The notes under the pieces are model-generated. The model did not search any database, was not told where the DNA came from, and saw nothing but the letters and a program-made list of their open reading frames with translations. 14,327 bases of DNA from CAZMGG01 sp964565715 (GTDB lineage: Bacteria; Planctomycetota; UBA1135; UBA2386), in contig CAZMGG010000139.1 of NCBI GenBank assembly GCA_964565715.1, positions 1-14,327 of the forward strand, in the 5' to 3' direction. This document shows, piece by piece, positions 1-6,912 of the stretch (its first letter is position 1; each line of letters opens with the position of its first letter). The position numbers and the translations under genes are program-made.

Positions 1-713
1 ACACCGTGCGGCAGGTCTTCGAGAACGAGCTGATCCGCTCCGACAGCTTCGCCACCTCCAGCGAGAGCCCGTGGCTCGGCCTGCGCCTGCAGCCGGCCGA
101 ACGCAGCCTGCAGGTGGCGGCGGTCTATCCCGGCGGCCCGGCGGACAACGCCGGCGTGCAGCAGGGCGACGAGCTGGTGGCGATCGGCGGCAACGCGGTG
201 CAGACCGAGCTGGACTACGCCCGCCGGGTGCTGACCGCCCATCCCGGCCAGCCGTTGCCGCTGCGGGTGCGGCGCGCGGGCGCCGTGCGCGAGCTGGTCG
301 TGCGACCGGCCACCCGGCTGGCGTTCGCGCTCGGCTCGCTGGGCGGCTTCGCGGTCGACGAGGTCACCGCCGACCAGGACCCCGACCTGGTGCGCCGCAC
401 GACGCTGGCGTTCTACCAGGGCACGCCCTACCGCCGCGTGCCGAGCCTGCCGGTGGCGCTGCGGGTGGCCAGCACCGTCCCCGAGGGGCCGGCGGCCAAC
501 CTCGGCCTGCAACCCGGCGACGTGATCGTCTCGGTGGTGGTCGAGGATCCCCGCTTCGGCGGCGCCCGCGACCTGCGCCTGGACTCCGCCCGCGACCTCG
601 CGGCGGTGCTGGCGCAACGGCAGGGCGAGACCGTGAAGCTGGTGGTGCTGCGCGGCCGCGAGGAACTGGTCGGCCTGCTGGCCGTGCGGCGCGGCGCGCC
701 CGACTACCGCTGA
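1..713 (+). CDS. C-terminal part of a two-PDZ protein, probably an HtrA/Deg-type serine protease (5' end outside window)
   Basis: The reading frame is open from base 3 and stops with TGA at 711-713, so the N-terminal part lies outside the window; the GTG at 6 is probably internal. Two PDZ domains are visible. The first spans about nt 69-306, with PGGPADNAGVQQGDELVAIGG as carboxylate-binding loop and core. The second spans about nt 345-695, with VPEGPAANLGLQPGDVIVSV. The first visible residues, TVRQVFENELIRSD, resemble the helix that links the trypsin-like protease domain to PDZ1 in HtrA proteases (usual form AIPxxxVRxVxxxLI). From this I infer a periplasmic or secreted quality-control protease, but no catalytic His, Asp or Ser is in view. 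Other PDZ-bearing peptidases such as the M61 family remain possible. An intrinsic terminator follows 12 bases after the stop, so this is the last gene of its transcript. Confidence 0.65.
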   Translation, partial: TVRQVFENELIRSDSFATSSESPWLGLRLQPAERSLQVAAVYPGGPADNAGVQQGDELVAIGGNAVQTELDYARRVLTAHPGQPLPLRVRRAGAVRELVVRPATRLAFALGSLGGFAVDEVTADQDPDLVRRTTLAFYQGTPYRRVPSLPVALRVASTVPEGPAANLGLQPGDVIVSVVVEDPRFGGARDLRLDSARDLAAVLAQRQGETVKLVVLRGREELVGLLAVRRGAPDYR

Positions 714-724
714 CCCCTGCGGTC

Positions 725-750
725 CGCCGCACGCGAGCGGCGCGATTTTT
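725..750 (+). terminator. Intrinsic terminator after the PDZ protein gene
   Basis: A perfect 6-bp all-GC stem (CGCCGC at 725-730 pairing with GCGGCG at 737-742) encloses a 6-base loop. Three bases later comes a run of five T (746-750). It begins 12 bases past the TGA at 711-713. In this GC-rich window a T-run directly behind a hairpin is rare, which makes a rho-independent terminator likely despite the short stem. Confidence 0.6.
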
Positions 751-782
751 CGGCGAGTTCGCCGTGCGCCCCGGCCACGGCC

Positions 783-847
783 GGTCCTTCCGAAGGCGAC
801 CCCGGGATCCCCCCCTGCGCCGGGGTCGCTCCTTCGACCCAAGGACC
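783..847 (+). promoter_or_regulatory. Structured 5' leader that pairs with the ribosome-binding site of the gene at 852
   Basis: The inner stem pairs 791-805 with 820-836 (15 bp, with a 2-base bulge at 830-831 and a 14-base loop at 806-819). Beyond a small internal loop (base 790 opposite 837-840), an outer stem pairs GGTCCTT (783-789) exactly with AAGGACC (841-847). AAGGACC carries the apparent Shine-Dalgarno sequence of the secreted protein starting at 852. If folded, the RNA would hide the site, which suggests translational control by temperature, ligand, trans-acting RNA or protein. The pairing is seen directly; the regulatory role is inferred. A plain palindromic operator is an alternative. 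Confidence 0.5.
841..846 (+). promoter_or_regulatory. Shine-Dalgarno-like AAGGAC before the start at 852
   Basis: AAGGAC lies 5 bases upstream of the ATG at 852 and fixes that start. It is one of the few purine-rich ribosome-binding sites before an uncoupled gene in this window, and it lies inside the outer stem of the leader structure. Confidence 0.5.
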
Positions 848-851
848 CACC

Positions 852-2087
852 ATGCGCCACGCGCTCTTCTGTTCGCTCCTGGTGATCGCCCCCATGGCGC
901 TCGCCCAGACCCCCGACCACCTGGTCGGCATCACCCGCACGACGCCGCTGCTGCTCCACCTGGACCACTGGAACTGCACGCCGCTCATGCGCTGCCTCGT
1001 GCCCGGCATGCCGCCGGTGCTGCCGCTGCCCAACGCCGGCGGCACCGCCTGGGACTCCGCCCGCTCGGCGGCCTGGGTCAGCAACGGCGCCCTGATCGCC
1101 CTGATCGACGATCAGTGCACCGTGCTGTGCCCGCCGCAGCCGATCCCGATGCCGGTGGTGAACCCGGTGATCACCGGGCTCGACCTGGCCGAGGGCATGG
1201 GCCAGCTCTGGATGACCGACGGCCTCAACAACGTCTACCGCCTGCGCCCGACCTGCCCGCCCACCGTCCTGCAGGTCTGCCCCACCGGTCTGCCGGTGGC
1301 GCCGAACGCCTCGCTCACCGGCGTCGCCGTCGACGAACGCAACCAGATCGTGTTCTACACCTACAGCGACTTCGGCACCGGCCAGAGCCGCATCCTGGCG
1401 GCGCCGGTGGCCGCGCCCTGCCAGATCTTCTGGTCACATCCGGTGCCGCAGTGCGCGGCCGGCCTGCTCGGCCCGTTGACCGGCTGCGCCGTCGACTGGT
1501 GCCGCGAGGTGCTCTACGTGACCGACGGCCAGAACACCCAGGCCATCGCCTACGACTACCTGCTGGGGCCGCCGACGGTGGTGATCCTCAACACCAACTG
1601 CTGCTTCCTGCAGCCGCCGCTGCCCGATCCGCTGATCGGCCTCGCGGTGCGGCCCGGCCGCGCCACGTCGCACGGCCAGGCGTGCAGCAACGGCGCCTGC
1701 GCCAACTGTCCGATGCGCCACAGCCTGGCCAACGACCCCAACCTGGGCAACGCCGCGTTCCGGCTCGAACTGGACGGCGCGCCGGGCAACGGGCTGGCCT
1801 GGTGCATCCTCGGCGCCGGCCCCTGCGCGGCGGTCGGACCGAGCCTGCCGCCGCTCTGCGGGCCGGTGCTCACGCCGATCGTGCTCGGCACGCTCGGCCC
1901 GGTGCCCACCGGCGGGCCGATGCCCTGCGGCGGTGCGGCCGGCTTCCCGCTGCCGCTGCCGGTGGCGCCCGGCCTGTGCGGCAGCGTCATCTCCAGCCAG
2001 TGCATCGTGCTGTGCCCGGGCGGCGCGCTGGTGCCGCTCGGCACGGCCATGAGCAACTGCCTGTCGTTCGCGCTGCAGGGCTCGTAG
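852..2087 (+). CDS. Secreted cysteine-rich propeller-like protein, function unknown
   Basis: The 411-residue protein has an N-terminal signal peptide (about residues 1-19, ending ALAQ), so it is exported. Residues 60-270 contain four to five loosely repeated units with the cores GTAWDSA (65-70), ITGLDLAEGMGQLWMTDG (107-124), LTGVAVDE (155-162), LTGCAVDW (209-216) and LIGLAVRPG (261-269). This resembles NHL-type beta-propeller blades. From about 275 follows a domain with LGNAAFRLELDGAP (298-311) and a terminal MSNCLSFALQG. It recalls the C-terminal domain of the secreted protein encoded at 8784-11306. The mature chain has 23 cysteines, a high number that suggests many disulfides or metal binding. 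No catalytic motif is recognised. The start is set by AAGGAC and the signal peptide. A terminator lies upstream and a hairpin downstream, so it is probably monocistronic. Confidence 0.85.
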   Translation: MRHALFCSLLVIAPMALAQTPDHLVGITRTTPLLLHLDHWNCTPLMRCLVPGMPPVLPLPNAGGTAWDSARSAAWVSNGALIALIDDQCTVLCPPQPIPMPVVNPVITGLDLAEGMGQLWMTDGLNNVYRLRPTCPPTVLQVCPTGLPVAPNASLTGVAVDERNQIVFYTYSDFGTGQSRILAAPVAAPCQIFWSHPVPQCAAGLLGPLTGCAVDWCREVLYVTDGQNTQAIAYDYLLGPPTVVILNTNCCFLQPPLPDPLIGLAVRPGRATSHGQACSNGACANCPMRHSLANDPNLGNAAFRLELDGAPGNGLAWCILGAGPCAAVGPSLPPLCGPVLTPIVLGTLGPVPTGGPMPCGGAAGFPLPLPVAPGLCGSVISSQCIVLCPGGALVPLGTAMSNCLSFALQGS

Positions 2088-2093
2088 CCGGGG

Positions 2094-2124
2094 CGGGGCC
2101 AGGGCGCGATCCGTCCTGGCCCCG
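2094..2124. terminator. Bidirectional terminator hairpin between convergent genes
   Basis: A perfect 10-bp inverted repeat (CGGGGCCAGG at 2094-2103, CCTGGCCCCG at 2115-2124) with an 11-base loop fills the 37-base gap between the stop of the secreted protein (2087) and the stop of the leftward Nudix gene (2125). There is no T-tract on either side, so efficiency without Rho is uncertain. The position between convergent stops supports the call. Confidence 0.55.
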
Positions 2125-2616
2125 TCAGTCGTCCCAGGCCGCCCGCTGCCAGGCTCCGCCCTGCCGCAGCCACGTGAGGAAACTCCGGTGGTAGGGCGCC
2201 GTGAGCAGCTCCGGCAGCTCCGGCAACGGCACCCAGCGCAGGGCCCGCACCTCGCCGCCCGGCCGCGCCTCGCCGCGCCACTGCCGCACCGCGAAGAAGA
2301 ACGACCGCCAGGCGTAGAGCCGCCGGCCACGGAGCCGCTTCTCGCCCTCCTGGATGAACGCGAAGCCCAGCCCGTCGGGCTCGGCGCTGGCCTCGAGCCC
2401 GGTCTCCTCGCGCAGCTCCCGTCGCAGCGCCTCCTCCAGCATCTCGCCGGGCTCCACCTGGCCGCCGGGCAGGTCCCAGGTGTGCACCAGGACGCCGCCG
2501 ATGCGCCGTTCGTTCTGCACCATCAGCAGCCGTTCGTTCTGCTGCAGGATGGCGAACGCGCCGAGGAAGTCGCCCCGCCGCAGGTGCGGTTCGCGGATCT
2601 CCGACGGGTCGCTCAC
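2125..2616 (-). CDS. Nudix hydrolase
   Basis: The 163-residue protein carries a complete Nudix box, GX5EX7REUXEEXGU, at residues 52-74 (G52, E58, R66-E67, E70-E71, G73), preceded by WDLPGG. Nudix enzymes cleave a nucleoside diphosphate linked to another group, using Mg2+ held by the box glutamates. The substrate cannot be read from the sequence; ADP-ribose, NADH or oxidised dNTPs are typical for proteins of this size. The GTG start at 2616 overlaps the TGA of the upstream lipoprotein gene in GTGA (2613-2616), so translation is probably coupled. The frame continues open upstream, but that part lies inside the lipoprotein gene and is not coding. This is the last gene of the leftward block, and a hairpin follows directly after its stop. 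Confidence 0.9.
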   Translation of the reverse strand: MSDPSEIREPHLRRGDFLGAFAILQQNERLLMVQNERRIGGVLVHTWDLPGGQVEPGEMLEEALRRELREETGLEASAEPDGLGFAFIQEGEKRLRGRRLYAWRSFFFAVRQWRGEARPGGEVRALRWVPLPELPELLTAPYHRSFLTWLRQGGAWQRAAWDD

Positions 2617-3392
2617 CGGCCGGTCCACAGCGCCCGCCAGGTGCCGACGCCGAGCAGGCCGCCGGCCGGCGTCGATGCCACCAGCTGGCCGTCGTCGATC
2701 ACCAGGTTCTGGCCGTTGCCCGAGCCGGCCAGCAGCACCACCGGCGTCTCCAGCCGATCGGTCAGCAGCACCATCTCGAAGCGCCCCTGGTCCCACACCA
2801 CCTCGCCGTCGTCGATCCCCATGTCGCCGATCACGCCGGGCACCGACACCCGGCCGGTCACCCGCAGCACGCCGCCCAGCAGGCCCTGCTGCAGCCGCAG
2901 GGCGATCGGCTCGGTGCGCACCAGCGGCAGGGTCAGGGTGGCATGGCCGATCCAGGCGCCGCTGATGTCGCCGATCGCGCCCAGCTCGCGCCGCCAGGAG
3001 GCGCTCCAGCCGCCGTGCCGCTCGCCGCAGGACCAGGTGCCGCGCAGCACGCGCCCCACCGGGTCCAGATCGGCGGCGAACACCGAGCCGGCGCTGCCGC
3101 GCAGTTCGAGGTGGGTGGCGCTGACGAACAGGGTGAAGGTCTGCGGCAGCAGGCACGGGTTGTCGCTCTCCACCCGCAGCAGCGGTTCGCTGGCCAGCTC
3201 CTGCACCGTCAGCCGGACCGCGCCCGAGGTGTCGGGGAGGCCCTCCCAGGTGCCGATCCACTCGCCGAGCAGCGCCGGCGGCACCGCCGTCGACGGCGGC
3301 ACGGCGCGGCTGGAATGGTCGATGCGGAAGCACGCCGGCAGCAGGCCGAGCGCGATCGACAGGACGATCGGGAGCGCGAGGCGGTGGGGCAT
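2613..3392 (-). CDS. Putative lipoprotein with an internal duplication, function unknown
   Basis: This 259-residue protein starts MPHRLALPIVLSIALGLLPAC. The last four residues form a lipobox with Cys21, so it is probably a lipid-anchored envelope protein. The mature part looks like two related halves. Residues 43-136 open with GEWIGTWEG and close near LRGTWSC. Residues 144-259 open with GAWIGHATL and close near LGVGTWRALW. Both are rich in alternating hydrophobic residues, suggesting two small beta-barrel or lipocalin-like units. No family is recognised and no catalytic residues stand out. The ATG at 3392 gives a proper signal peptide; a longer in-frame stretch upstream would run into the glycosyltransferase gene. 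No Shine-Dalgarno sequence precedes it; a CCTCC tract sits 3 bases upstream (3396-3400). It lies 46 bases after the glycosyltransferase gene and is coupled by GTGA to the Nudix gene. Confidence 0.8.
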   Translation of the reverse strand: MPHRLALPIVLSIALGLLPACFRIDHSSRAVPPSTAVPPALLGEWIGTWEGLPDTSGAVRLTVQELASEPLLRVESDNPCLLPQTFTLFVSATHLELRGSAGSVFAADLDPVGRVLRGTWSCGERHGGWSASWRRELGAIGDISGAWIGHATLTLPLVRTEPIALRLQQGLLGGVLRVTGRVSVPGVIGDMGIDDGEVVWDQGRFEMVLLTDRLETPVVLLAGSGNGQNLVIDDGQLVASTPAGGLLGVGTWRALWTGR

Positions 3393-3438
3393 GGCGGAGG
3401 CGCCGGCGTCTAGCCGGGTCCATCGCTGCGGCAACAGC

Positions 3439-4623
3439 CTAACGGCTCGGCGAGCCGTCGTCGCCACCGGACGCGGGTGCGCTGCGCCGGTACGCCGCCA
3501 GCAGCCGCGCGGCCACCGCCGCCGGCGCCACCGCCGCCAGCGCCGGCAGGCCCGCCGCAACGCATTCCTGGCGCAGCCCTTGGTCGGCGCGCAGCCGCCG
3601 GAGCGCCCGCAGGAGACCCGCCGGGCCGTCGCGTTCGGGCACCAGCAGGCCGGCCCCCATCCCCAGGGCGTCGCGCACGCCGGGCACGTCGTAGCCGACC
3701 ACCGGCACGCCGGCGGCGAAGGCCTCGAACGCCACCAGCGGGCAGCCTTCCCGACGGCTCGGCAGCAGCAGGGCGTCGTAGGCGGGCAGCAGGTCCGGCA
3801 GGTCGGCGGTGGCACCGCGCAGTTCGCACCGCGGACCGCACCGCACCGCAAGCGCCGCCCGCAGCGGCCCGTCGCCGTGGACATGGCCGTGCAGCGCGGA
3901 CTCGCCGGCCACCATCGCCACGAAGTCCTCGATGCGCTTGATCGGCACCAGCCGGCCGGCGCAGGCCACCAGCCACCGCCCGGCCGGCACGCCGAGCCGT
4001 TGCCGCGCCCGTTCCCGCGCGCCGGCGCCGGCCGGCCGCAGCGGGATCGCCGGTGGCATCACCTCGATGCGCCCGGGCGCGGCGACACCCAGTTCGACCA
4101 GTTCGTCCCGGCAGGACGCGCTCACCGCGAACAGGAGGTGGCTGCGGGCCGCCAGCCGCCGTTCGATTTCCGCCAGCAGCCGCGAGCGCAGCGGCCCGTA
4201 GTAGTCCCGCAGCACGTGGCCGTGGAACGTGTGCGCCACCACCGGCACGCCGAGCCGCCCGCCCACGCGACGGCCGAGCCAGCCGGCCTTGCTGGTGTGG
4301 CTGTGCAGCACGTGCGGCCGGAACGCCGCCACCAGGGCCCGCAGGGTGCGGGCGGCCCGCCAGTCCCGCCATGGATGCAGGCCGCGGCGCAGCTCGGGCA
4401 CCGCCACCAGCCCCTCGGCGTCTCCGCCGCGGGCCAGCGCGTCCTGCACCGTCAGCTGCGGCACCGCCAGTTCCGCGGCAGACAACGCCGTCTCGTCGGG
4501 GCCGCAGCGGCCCACCACCAGCAGGGTCCGCACTCCCAGCTGCCGGTGGGCCGCGAACAGCGCACCGGCCTGCCGCGTCGGGCCGCCGAGGTTCGGCCGG
4601 GTGAGCAGGCGCAGCACCCTCAC
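3439..4623 (-). CDS. GT4-family glycosyltransferase (GT-B fold)
   Basis: The 394-residue protein matches the layout of GT4 glycosyltransferases. The N-terminal half contains HVLHSHTSKAGW near residues 103-113, typical of the acceptor-side domain. The C-terminal half has the VACAGRLVPIKRIED nucleotide-sugar-domain entry and the EX7E motif in REGCPLVAFEAFAAGVPVV (Glu near 292 and 300), which contacts the sugar donor. The family transfers a sugar from a nucleotide donor onto a glycan or lipid-linked acceptor with retention of configuration; donor and acceptor are not predictable here. The chosen GTG at 4623 overlaps the TGA of the amidotransferase gene in GTGA (4620-4623). A second GTG two codons later (4617) is an alternative. 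Tight coupling to the amidotransferase suggests a joint role in making a surface polysaccharide or glycoconjugate. Confidence 0.9.
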   Translation of the reverse strand: MRVLRLLTRPNLGGPTRQAGALFAAHRQLGVRTLLVVGRCGPDETALSAAELAVPQLTVQDALARGGDAEGLVAVPELRRGLHPWRDWRAARTLRALVAAFRPHVLHSHTSKAGWLGRRVGGRLGVPVVAHTFHGHVLRDYYGPLRSRLLAEIERRLAARSHLLFAVSASCRDELVELGVAAPGRIEVMPPAIPLRPAGAGARERARQRLGVPAGRWLVACAGRLVPIKRIEDFVAMVAGESALHGHVHGDGPLRAALAVRCGPRCELRGATADLPDLLPAYDALLLPSRREGCPLVAFEAFAAGVPVVGYDVPGVRDALGMGAGLLVPERDGPAGLLRALRRLRADQGLRQECVAAGLPALAAVAPAAVAARLLAAYRRSAPASGGDDGSPSR

Positions 4624-6380
4624 CGGCCCGCCGCCTCGACGGCGCGCAGGTGCGTCTCCCACGCCGCCAGCAGATAGAGCCCGTGGCCGAGGTCCGCCTC
4701 GCCGCGCCGATGCCGGTCGATCGCCGCCCGCACGCCGTCCCGCCGCAGGTGCGGCCGGGTCAGGCTGCGCGCCGACAGCAGCAGGTCCAGCAGCGGCAGT
4801 TCGCCGCGGAACCAGCGATCGAGCGGCAGGCCGAAGCCCTGCTTCGGGCCCCGGATCACCGCCCGCGGCAGTTCGTCCTGGAACGCCGCGCGCAGCGCCC
4901 GCTTGCCGAGCCAGTGCCCCTGCGGCGGCGCCCAGGCCGTCATCACCTCGCGATCGAGGAACGGACTGCGGCCCTCGACGCCGGCCTGCATCGCCGCCAC
5001 GTCGAGCTTCGGCAGCAGATCCCAGCGCAGGTAGCGGAGATCGGCCGCGGCCGCCCGCGGCAGGCCCGGCGGCCCCGGCGGCAGCCCCAGGCTGCCGTGC
5101 GCCAGTTCCGGAACGAGTACCGAGGCGCGGAAGCCGGGCGGCGTCACCGACAGCAGTTCCTCGTAGCGCTCGGCGGAACCGAGCGCGCGCAGCAGGCGCG
5201 CCCCATAGCCCGTGCGCCACGGCCGCACCGCTGCGAACGGCCCGCCGAGCCGCGGCACGTGCCGCAGCCAGTGCACCGCCGCATGGCGCCGGTAGCCGAA
5301 CCAGGCCTCGTCGGCGCCCTCGCCCGACAGCAGCACCCGGTGCCCGGCACCGGCCACCGCCCGCGCCAGCGCGTGCACCGCCAGCACCGACGGATCGCCC
5401 AGTGGCGCGCCCCAACCGGCGGTGAGTTCCGGCAGCCGGTCGAGCAGCTCGGGCCCGCCGTCGACGCAGTGCAGTTCCAGGCCGGCCGCCGCCGCCGCCA
5501 GCCGCGCGCGCTGCCGTTCGCCGGGCGGCGTGCCGTGCGCCTGGAACTGGAACGCCGGCAGCGGGCGGCCGGCGGTGCGGAGCGCCAGCGCGAGGCAGGC
5601 GCTGTCGAGGCCGCCGGACAGGGCCAGGGCGGCGCCGACCTCGGCGTCGGCGCAGCGCGCGGTCGCGGCGATCACGCGGCGCCGCAGATCGGCGGGTGCG
5701 ACCGGCTGCCGCACCGGGGCCGGCGCCGGCAGCGCTTCGCTGCCGCCGATGGCGCCGGCGAGCTCGGTGTCCAGCTCCAGACCGGTGGTCACGGGAACCG
5801 GCCCCGGCCCGAAGCCGAAGCGGAAGAACGCCGCCAGCGCGGGCTCCGGCCAGGCGAGTTCGATGCCGAGTGCGCGCAATGCCGCCGGCGTCGAGGCGAA
5901 GGCCACCACGGCGCCGGCCTGGCGCAGCACCAGCAGCGGCTTCTCGCCGAACGGATCCCGCAGCAGCCACAGCGCATCGTCGCGCGGGTCCACCACCGCC
6001 GCGGCGAAGTGGCCGTGCGCGGCTGTGGCCACCGCCAGCCGTCCCCCGGCGATCCACTCGAGCGGCAGCCAGGCGTCGTTGGGCAGCCGCTGCCGCAGCG
6101 CCCGCCCGGGCCACCGCGCCTCCCAGGCCGCACGGGCGCCGGTGAGCGCCCCGTTCAGCACGCCGACGAGGCCGCTGCGGCGGGCCTGCACCGGCTGCCG
6201 GCTGCGCGGGTCGCTGATCGCCAGCCGGGCGCAGGCGAGCCGCCAGTCGCCGGCCCCAGCGAGGCCGAGGCCGTCGGGGCCGCGCCAGCGCAGCGCGTCG
6301 GCGGCGCGCCGGAACGCCGCGTCGGCATCGGGCCGGTGCGCCACCAGCCACGACCATCGGACGCCGAGGATGCCGCACAC
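4620..6380 (-). CDS. Asparagine-synthase-type glutamine amidotransferase with divergent glutaminase domain
   Basis: The 586-residue protein has the two-domain plan of class-B asparagine synthases. The class-II glutaminase begins with the catalytic Cys2 (MCGILGV), followed by RGPDG (33-37), RLAISD (52-57) and RDPFGEKPL. The synthetase domain has the ATP PP-loop SGGLDS (255-260), LLSGEGADEAWFGY, and GRSPFLD with KQGFGLPLDRW towards the C-terminus. The start is a GTG at 6380, certain because catalytic Cys must be residue 2. Such enzymes move ammonia from glutamine to an adenylated carboxylate. In glycan gene clusters they often act on something other than free aspartate. Here the usual NGE substrate motif reads NGA (76-78) and RHRGPD reads RWRGPD, so glutamine use may be altered. 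It is coupled by GTGA to a glycosyltransferase gene, and a DUF5658-like gene ends 46 bases upstream. Confidence 0.9.
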   Translation of the reverse strand: MCGILGVRWSWLVAHRPDADAAFRRAADALRWRGPDGLGLAGAGDWRLACARLAISDPRSRQPVQARRSGLVGVLNGALTGARAAWEARWPGRALRQRLPNDAWLPLEWIAGGRLAVATAAHGHFAAAVVDPRDDALWLLRDPFGEKPLLVLRQAGAVVAFASTPAALRALGIELAWPEPALAAFFRFGFGPGPVPVTTGLELDTELAGAIGGSEALPAPAPVRQPVAPADLRRRVIAATARCADAEVGAALALSGGLDSACLALALRTAGRPLPAFQFQAHGTPPGERQRARLAAAAAGLELHCVDGGPELLDRLPELTAGWGAPLGDPSVLAVHALARAVAGAGHRVLLSGEGADEAWFGYRRHAAVHWLRHVPRLGGPFAAVRPWRTGYGARLLRALGSAERYEELLSVTPPGFRASVLVPELAHGSLGLPPGPPGLPRAAAADLRYLRWDLLPKLDVAAMQAGVEGRSPFLDREVMTAWAPPQGHWLGKRALRAAFQDELPRAVIRGPKQGFGLPLDRWFRGELPLLDLLLSARSLTRPHLRRDGVRAAIDRHRRGEADLGHGLYLLAAWETHLRAVEAAGR

Positions 6381-6382
6381 GG

Positions 6383-6399
6383 GCGGCGGTTATCGCCGC
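6383..6399 (-). repeat. Small hairpin abutting the GTG start of the amidotransferase gene
   Basis: A 6-bp GC stem (GCGGCG at 6383-6388, CGCCGC at 6394-6399) with a 5-base loop ends two bases before the GTG at 6380. It lies in the 46-base gap after the DUF5658-like gene. No Shine-Dalgarno sequence is visible there. It may lower initiation or be a weak attenuator; it may also be chance in GC-rich sequence. Confidence 0.3.
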
Positions 6400-6426
6400 A
6401 GCGGGGCCGCGAAGGAAGCGCCGCGA

Positions 6427-6912
6427 TCAGACGATGTACTGGATCAGCCAGAGGTGCCAGCCGAGCAGCAGCGTGTAGCCGCTCGCCACCACCCACAGGC
6501 CGACCCGGGCGGCGCGGAAGTTCTTGGTCAGCGCCAGGATGCCGACGCAGGCGCCGATGCCGACGGTCTTGAACGCCAGGAACGCGGTGTTGCCCCAATC
6601 GAGGATCGCCTGCACCACCGGGTTCATCTCCCGGCCGCCGTGCGACAGGAACAGCAGGGTGAACCACGCATCCAGCACGTTCAGCACGACGATCAGCAGC
6701 ACCACCGCCAGCAGCCCGGGGCCGTGACGGTCGACGAAGATGCCCTCCTGCTCGCCGGCCCGCCGGGCGCCGGTGCGGCGGCCGCCGAACAGGCTGTAGC
6801 GGCTCAGCATCGGGGTCCGCCGCCGGCGGCGGTCGGGGCCGCGCCGCTCCAGGGCGGCGCCGGCAGCCATGGCCGGGACGGGTTCGGTCGGCGCGATGGG
6901 GCTCGGGGGCAC
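6427..6912 (-). CDS. DUF5658-like small membrane protein
   Basis: The 161-residue protein has a polar, arginine-rich N-terminus (LERRGPDRRRRRTPMLSRY, then FGGRR) followed by three predicted membrane helices at about 66-89, 107-128 and 137-159. LNVLDAWFTLLFL, then GREMNPVVQ and FLAFKTVGIG, fit the DUF5658 pattern as I remember it; the function of that family is not known. The start is uncertain. GTG at 6912 gives the length stated, while ATG at 6870 would give a protein 14 residues shorter and keep all recognisable parts. A CCTCC tract lies 4 bases before the GTG (6917-6921). It may be the first gene of the leftward block, 46 bases ahead of the amidotransferase gene, but a functional link to glycan synthesis is only positional. 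Confidence 0.75.
   Translation of the reverse strand: MPPSPIAPTEPVPAMAAGAALERRGPDRRRRRTPMLSRYSLFGGRRTGARRAGEQEGIFVDRHGPGLLAVVLLIVVLNVLDAWFTLLFLSHGGREMNPVVQAILDWGNTAFLAFKTVGIGACVGILALTKNFRAARVGLWVVASGYTLLLGWHLWLIQYIV

Noticed and set aside
71..2194. Plus-strand open frame of 707 codons overlapping the PDZ gene and the cysteine-rich protein gene
   Set aside because: It crosses the terminator and leader hairpin, is Arg/Ala/Pro-rich and has no motif.
2188..4677. Plus-strand open frame of 829 codons opposite the Nudix, lipoprotein and glycosyltransferase genes
   Set aside because: Biased composition and no motif; the minus strand carries well-supported proteins over the whole stretch.
4624..6378. 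Upstream in-frame extension of the glycosyltransferase to a 979-codon frame
   Set aside because: The extension is a shadow of the amidotransferase gene in another frame. The glycosyltransferase domain begins exactly at the GTG in the GTGA overlap.
4620..6380. Naming the amidotransferase asnB as the housekeeping asparagine synthetase
   Set aside because: Its glutaminase substrate motif is altered and it is coupled to a glycosyltransferase, so a specialised substrate is at least as likely. The symbol was left out.
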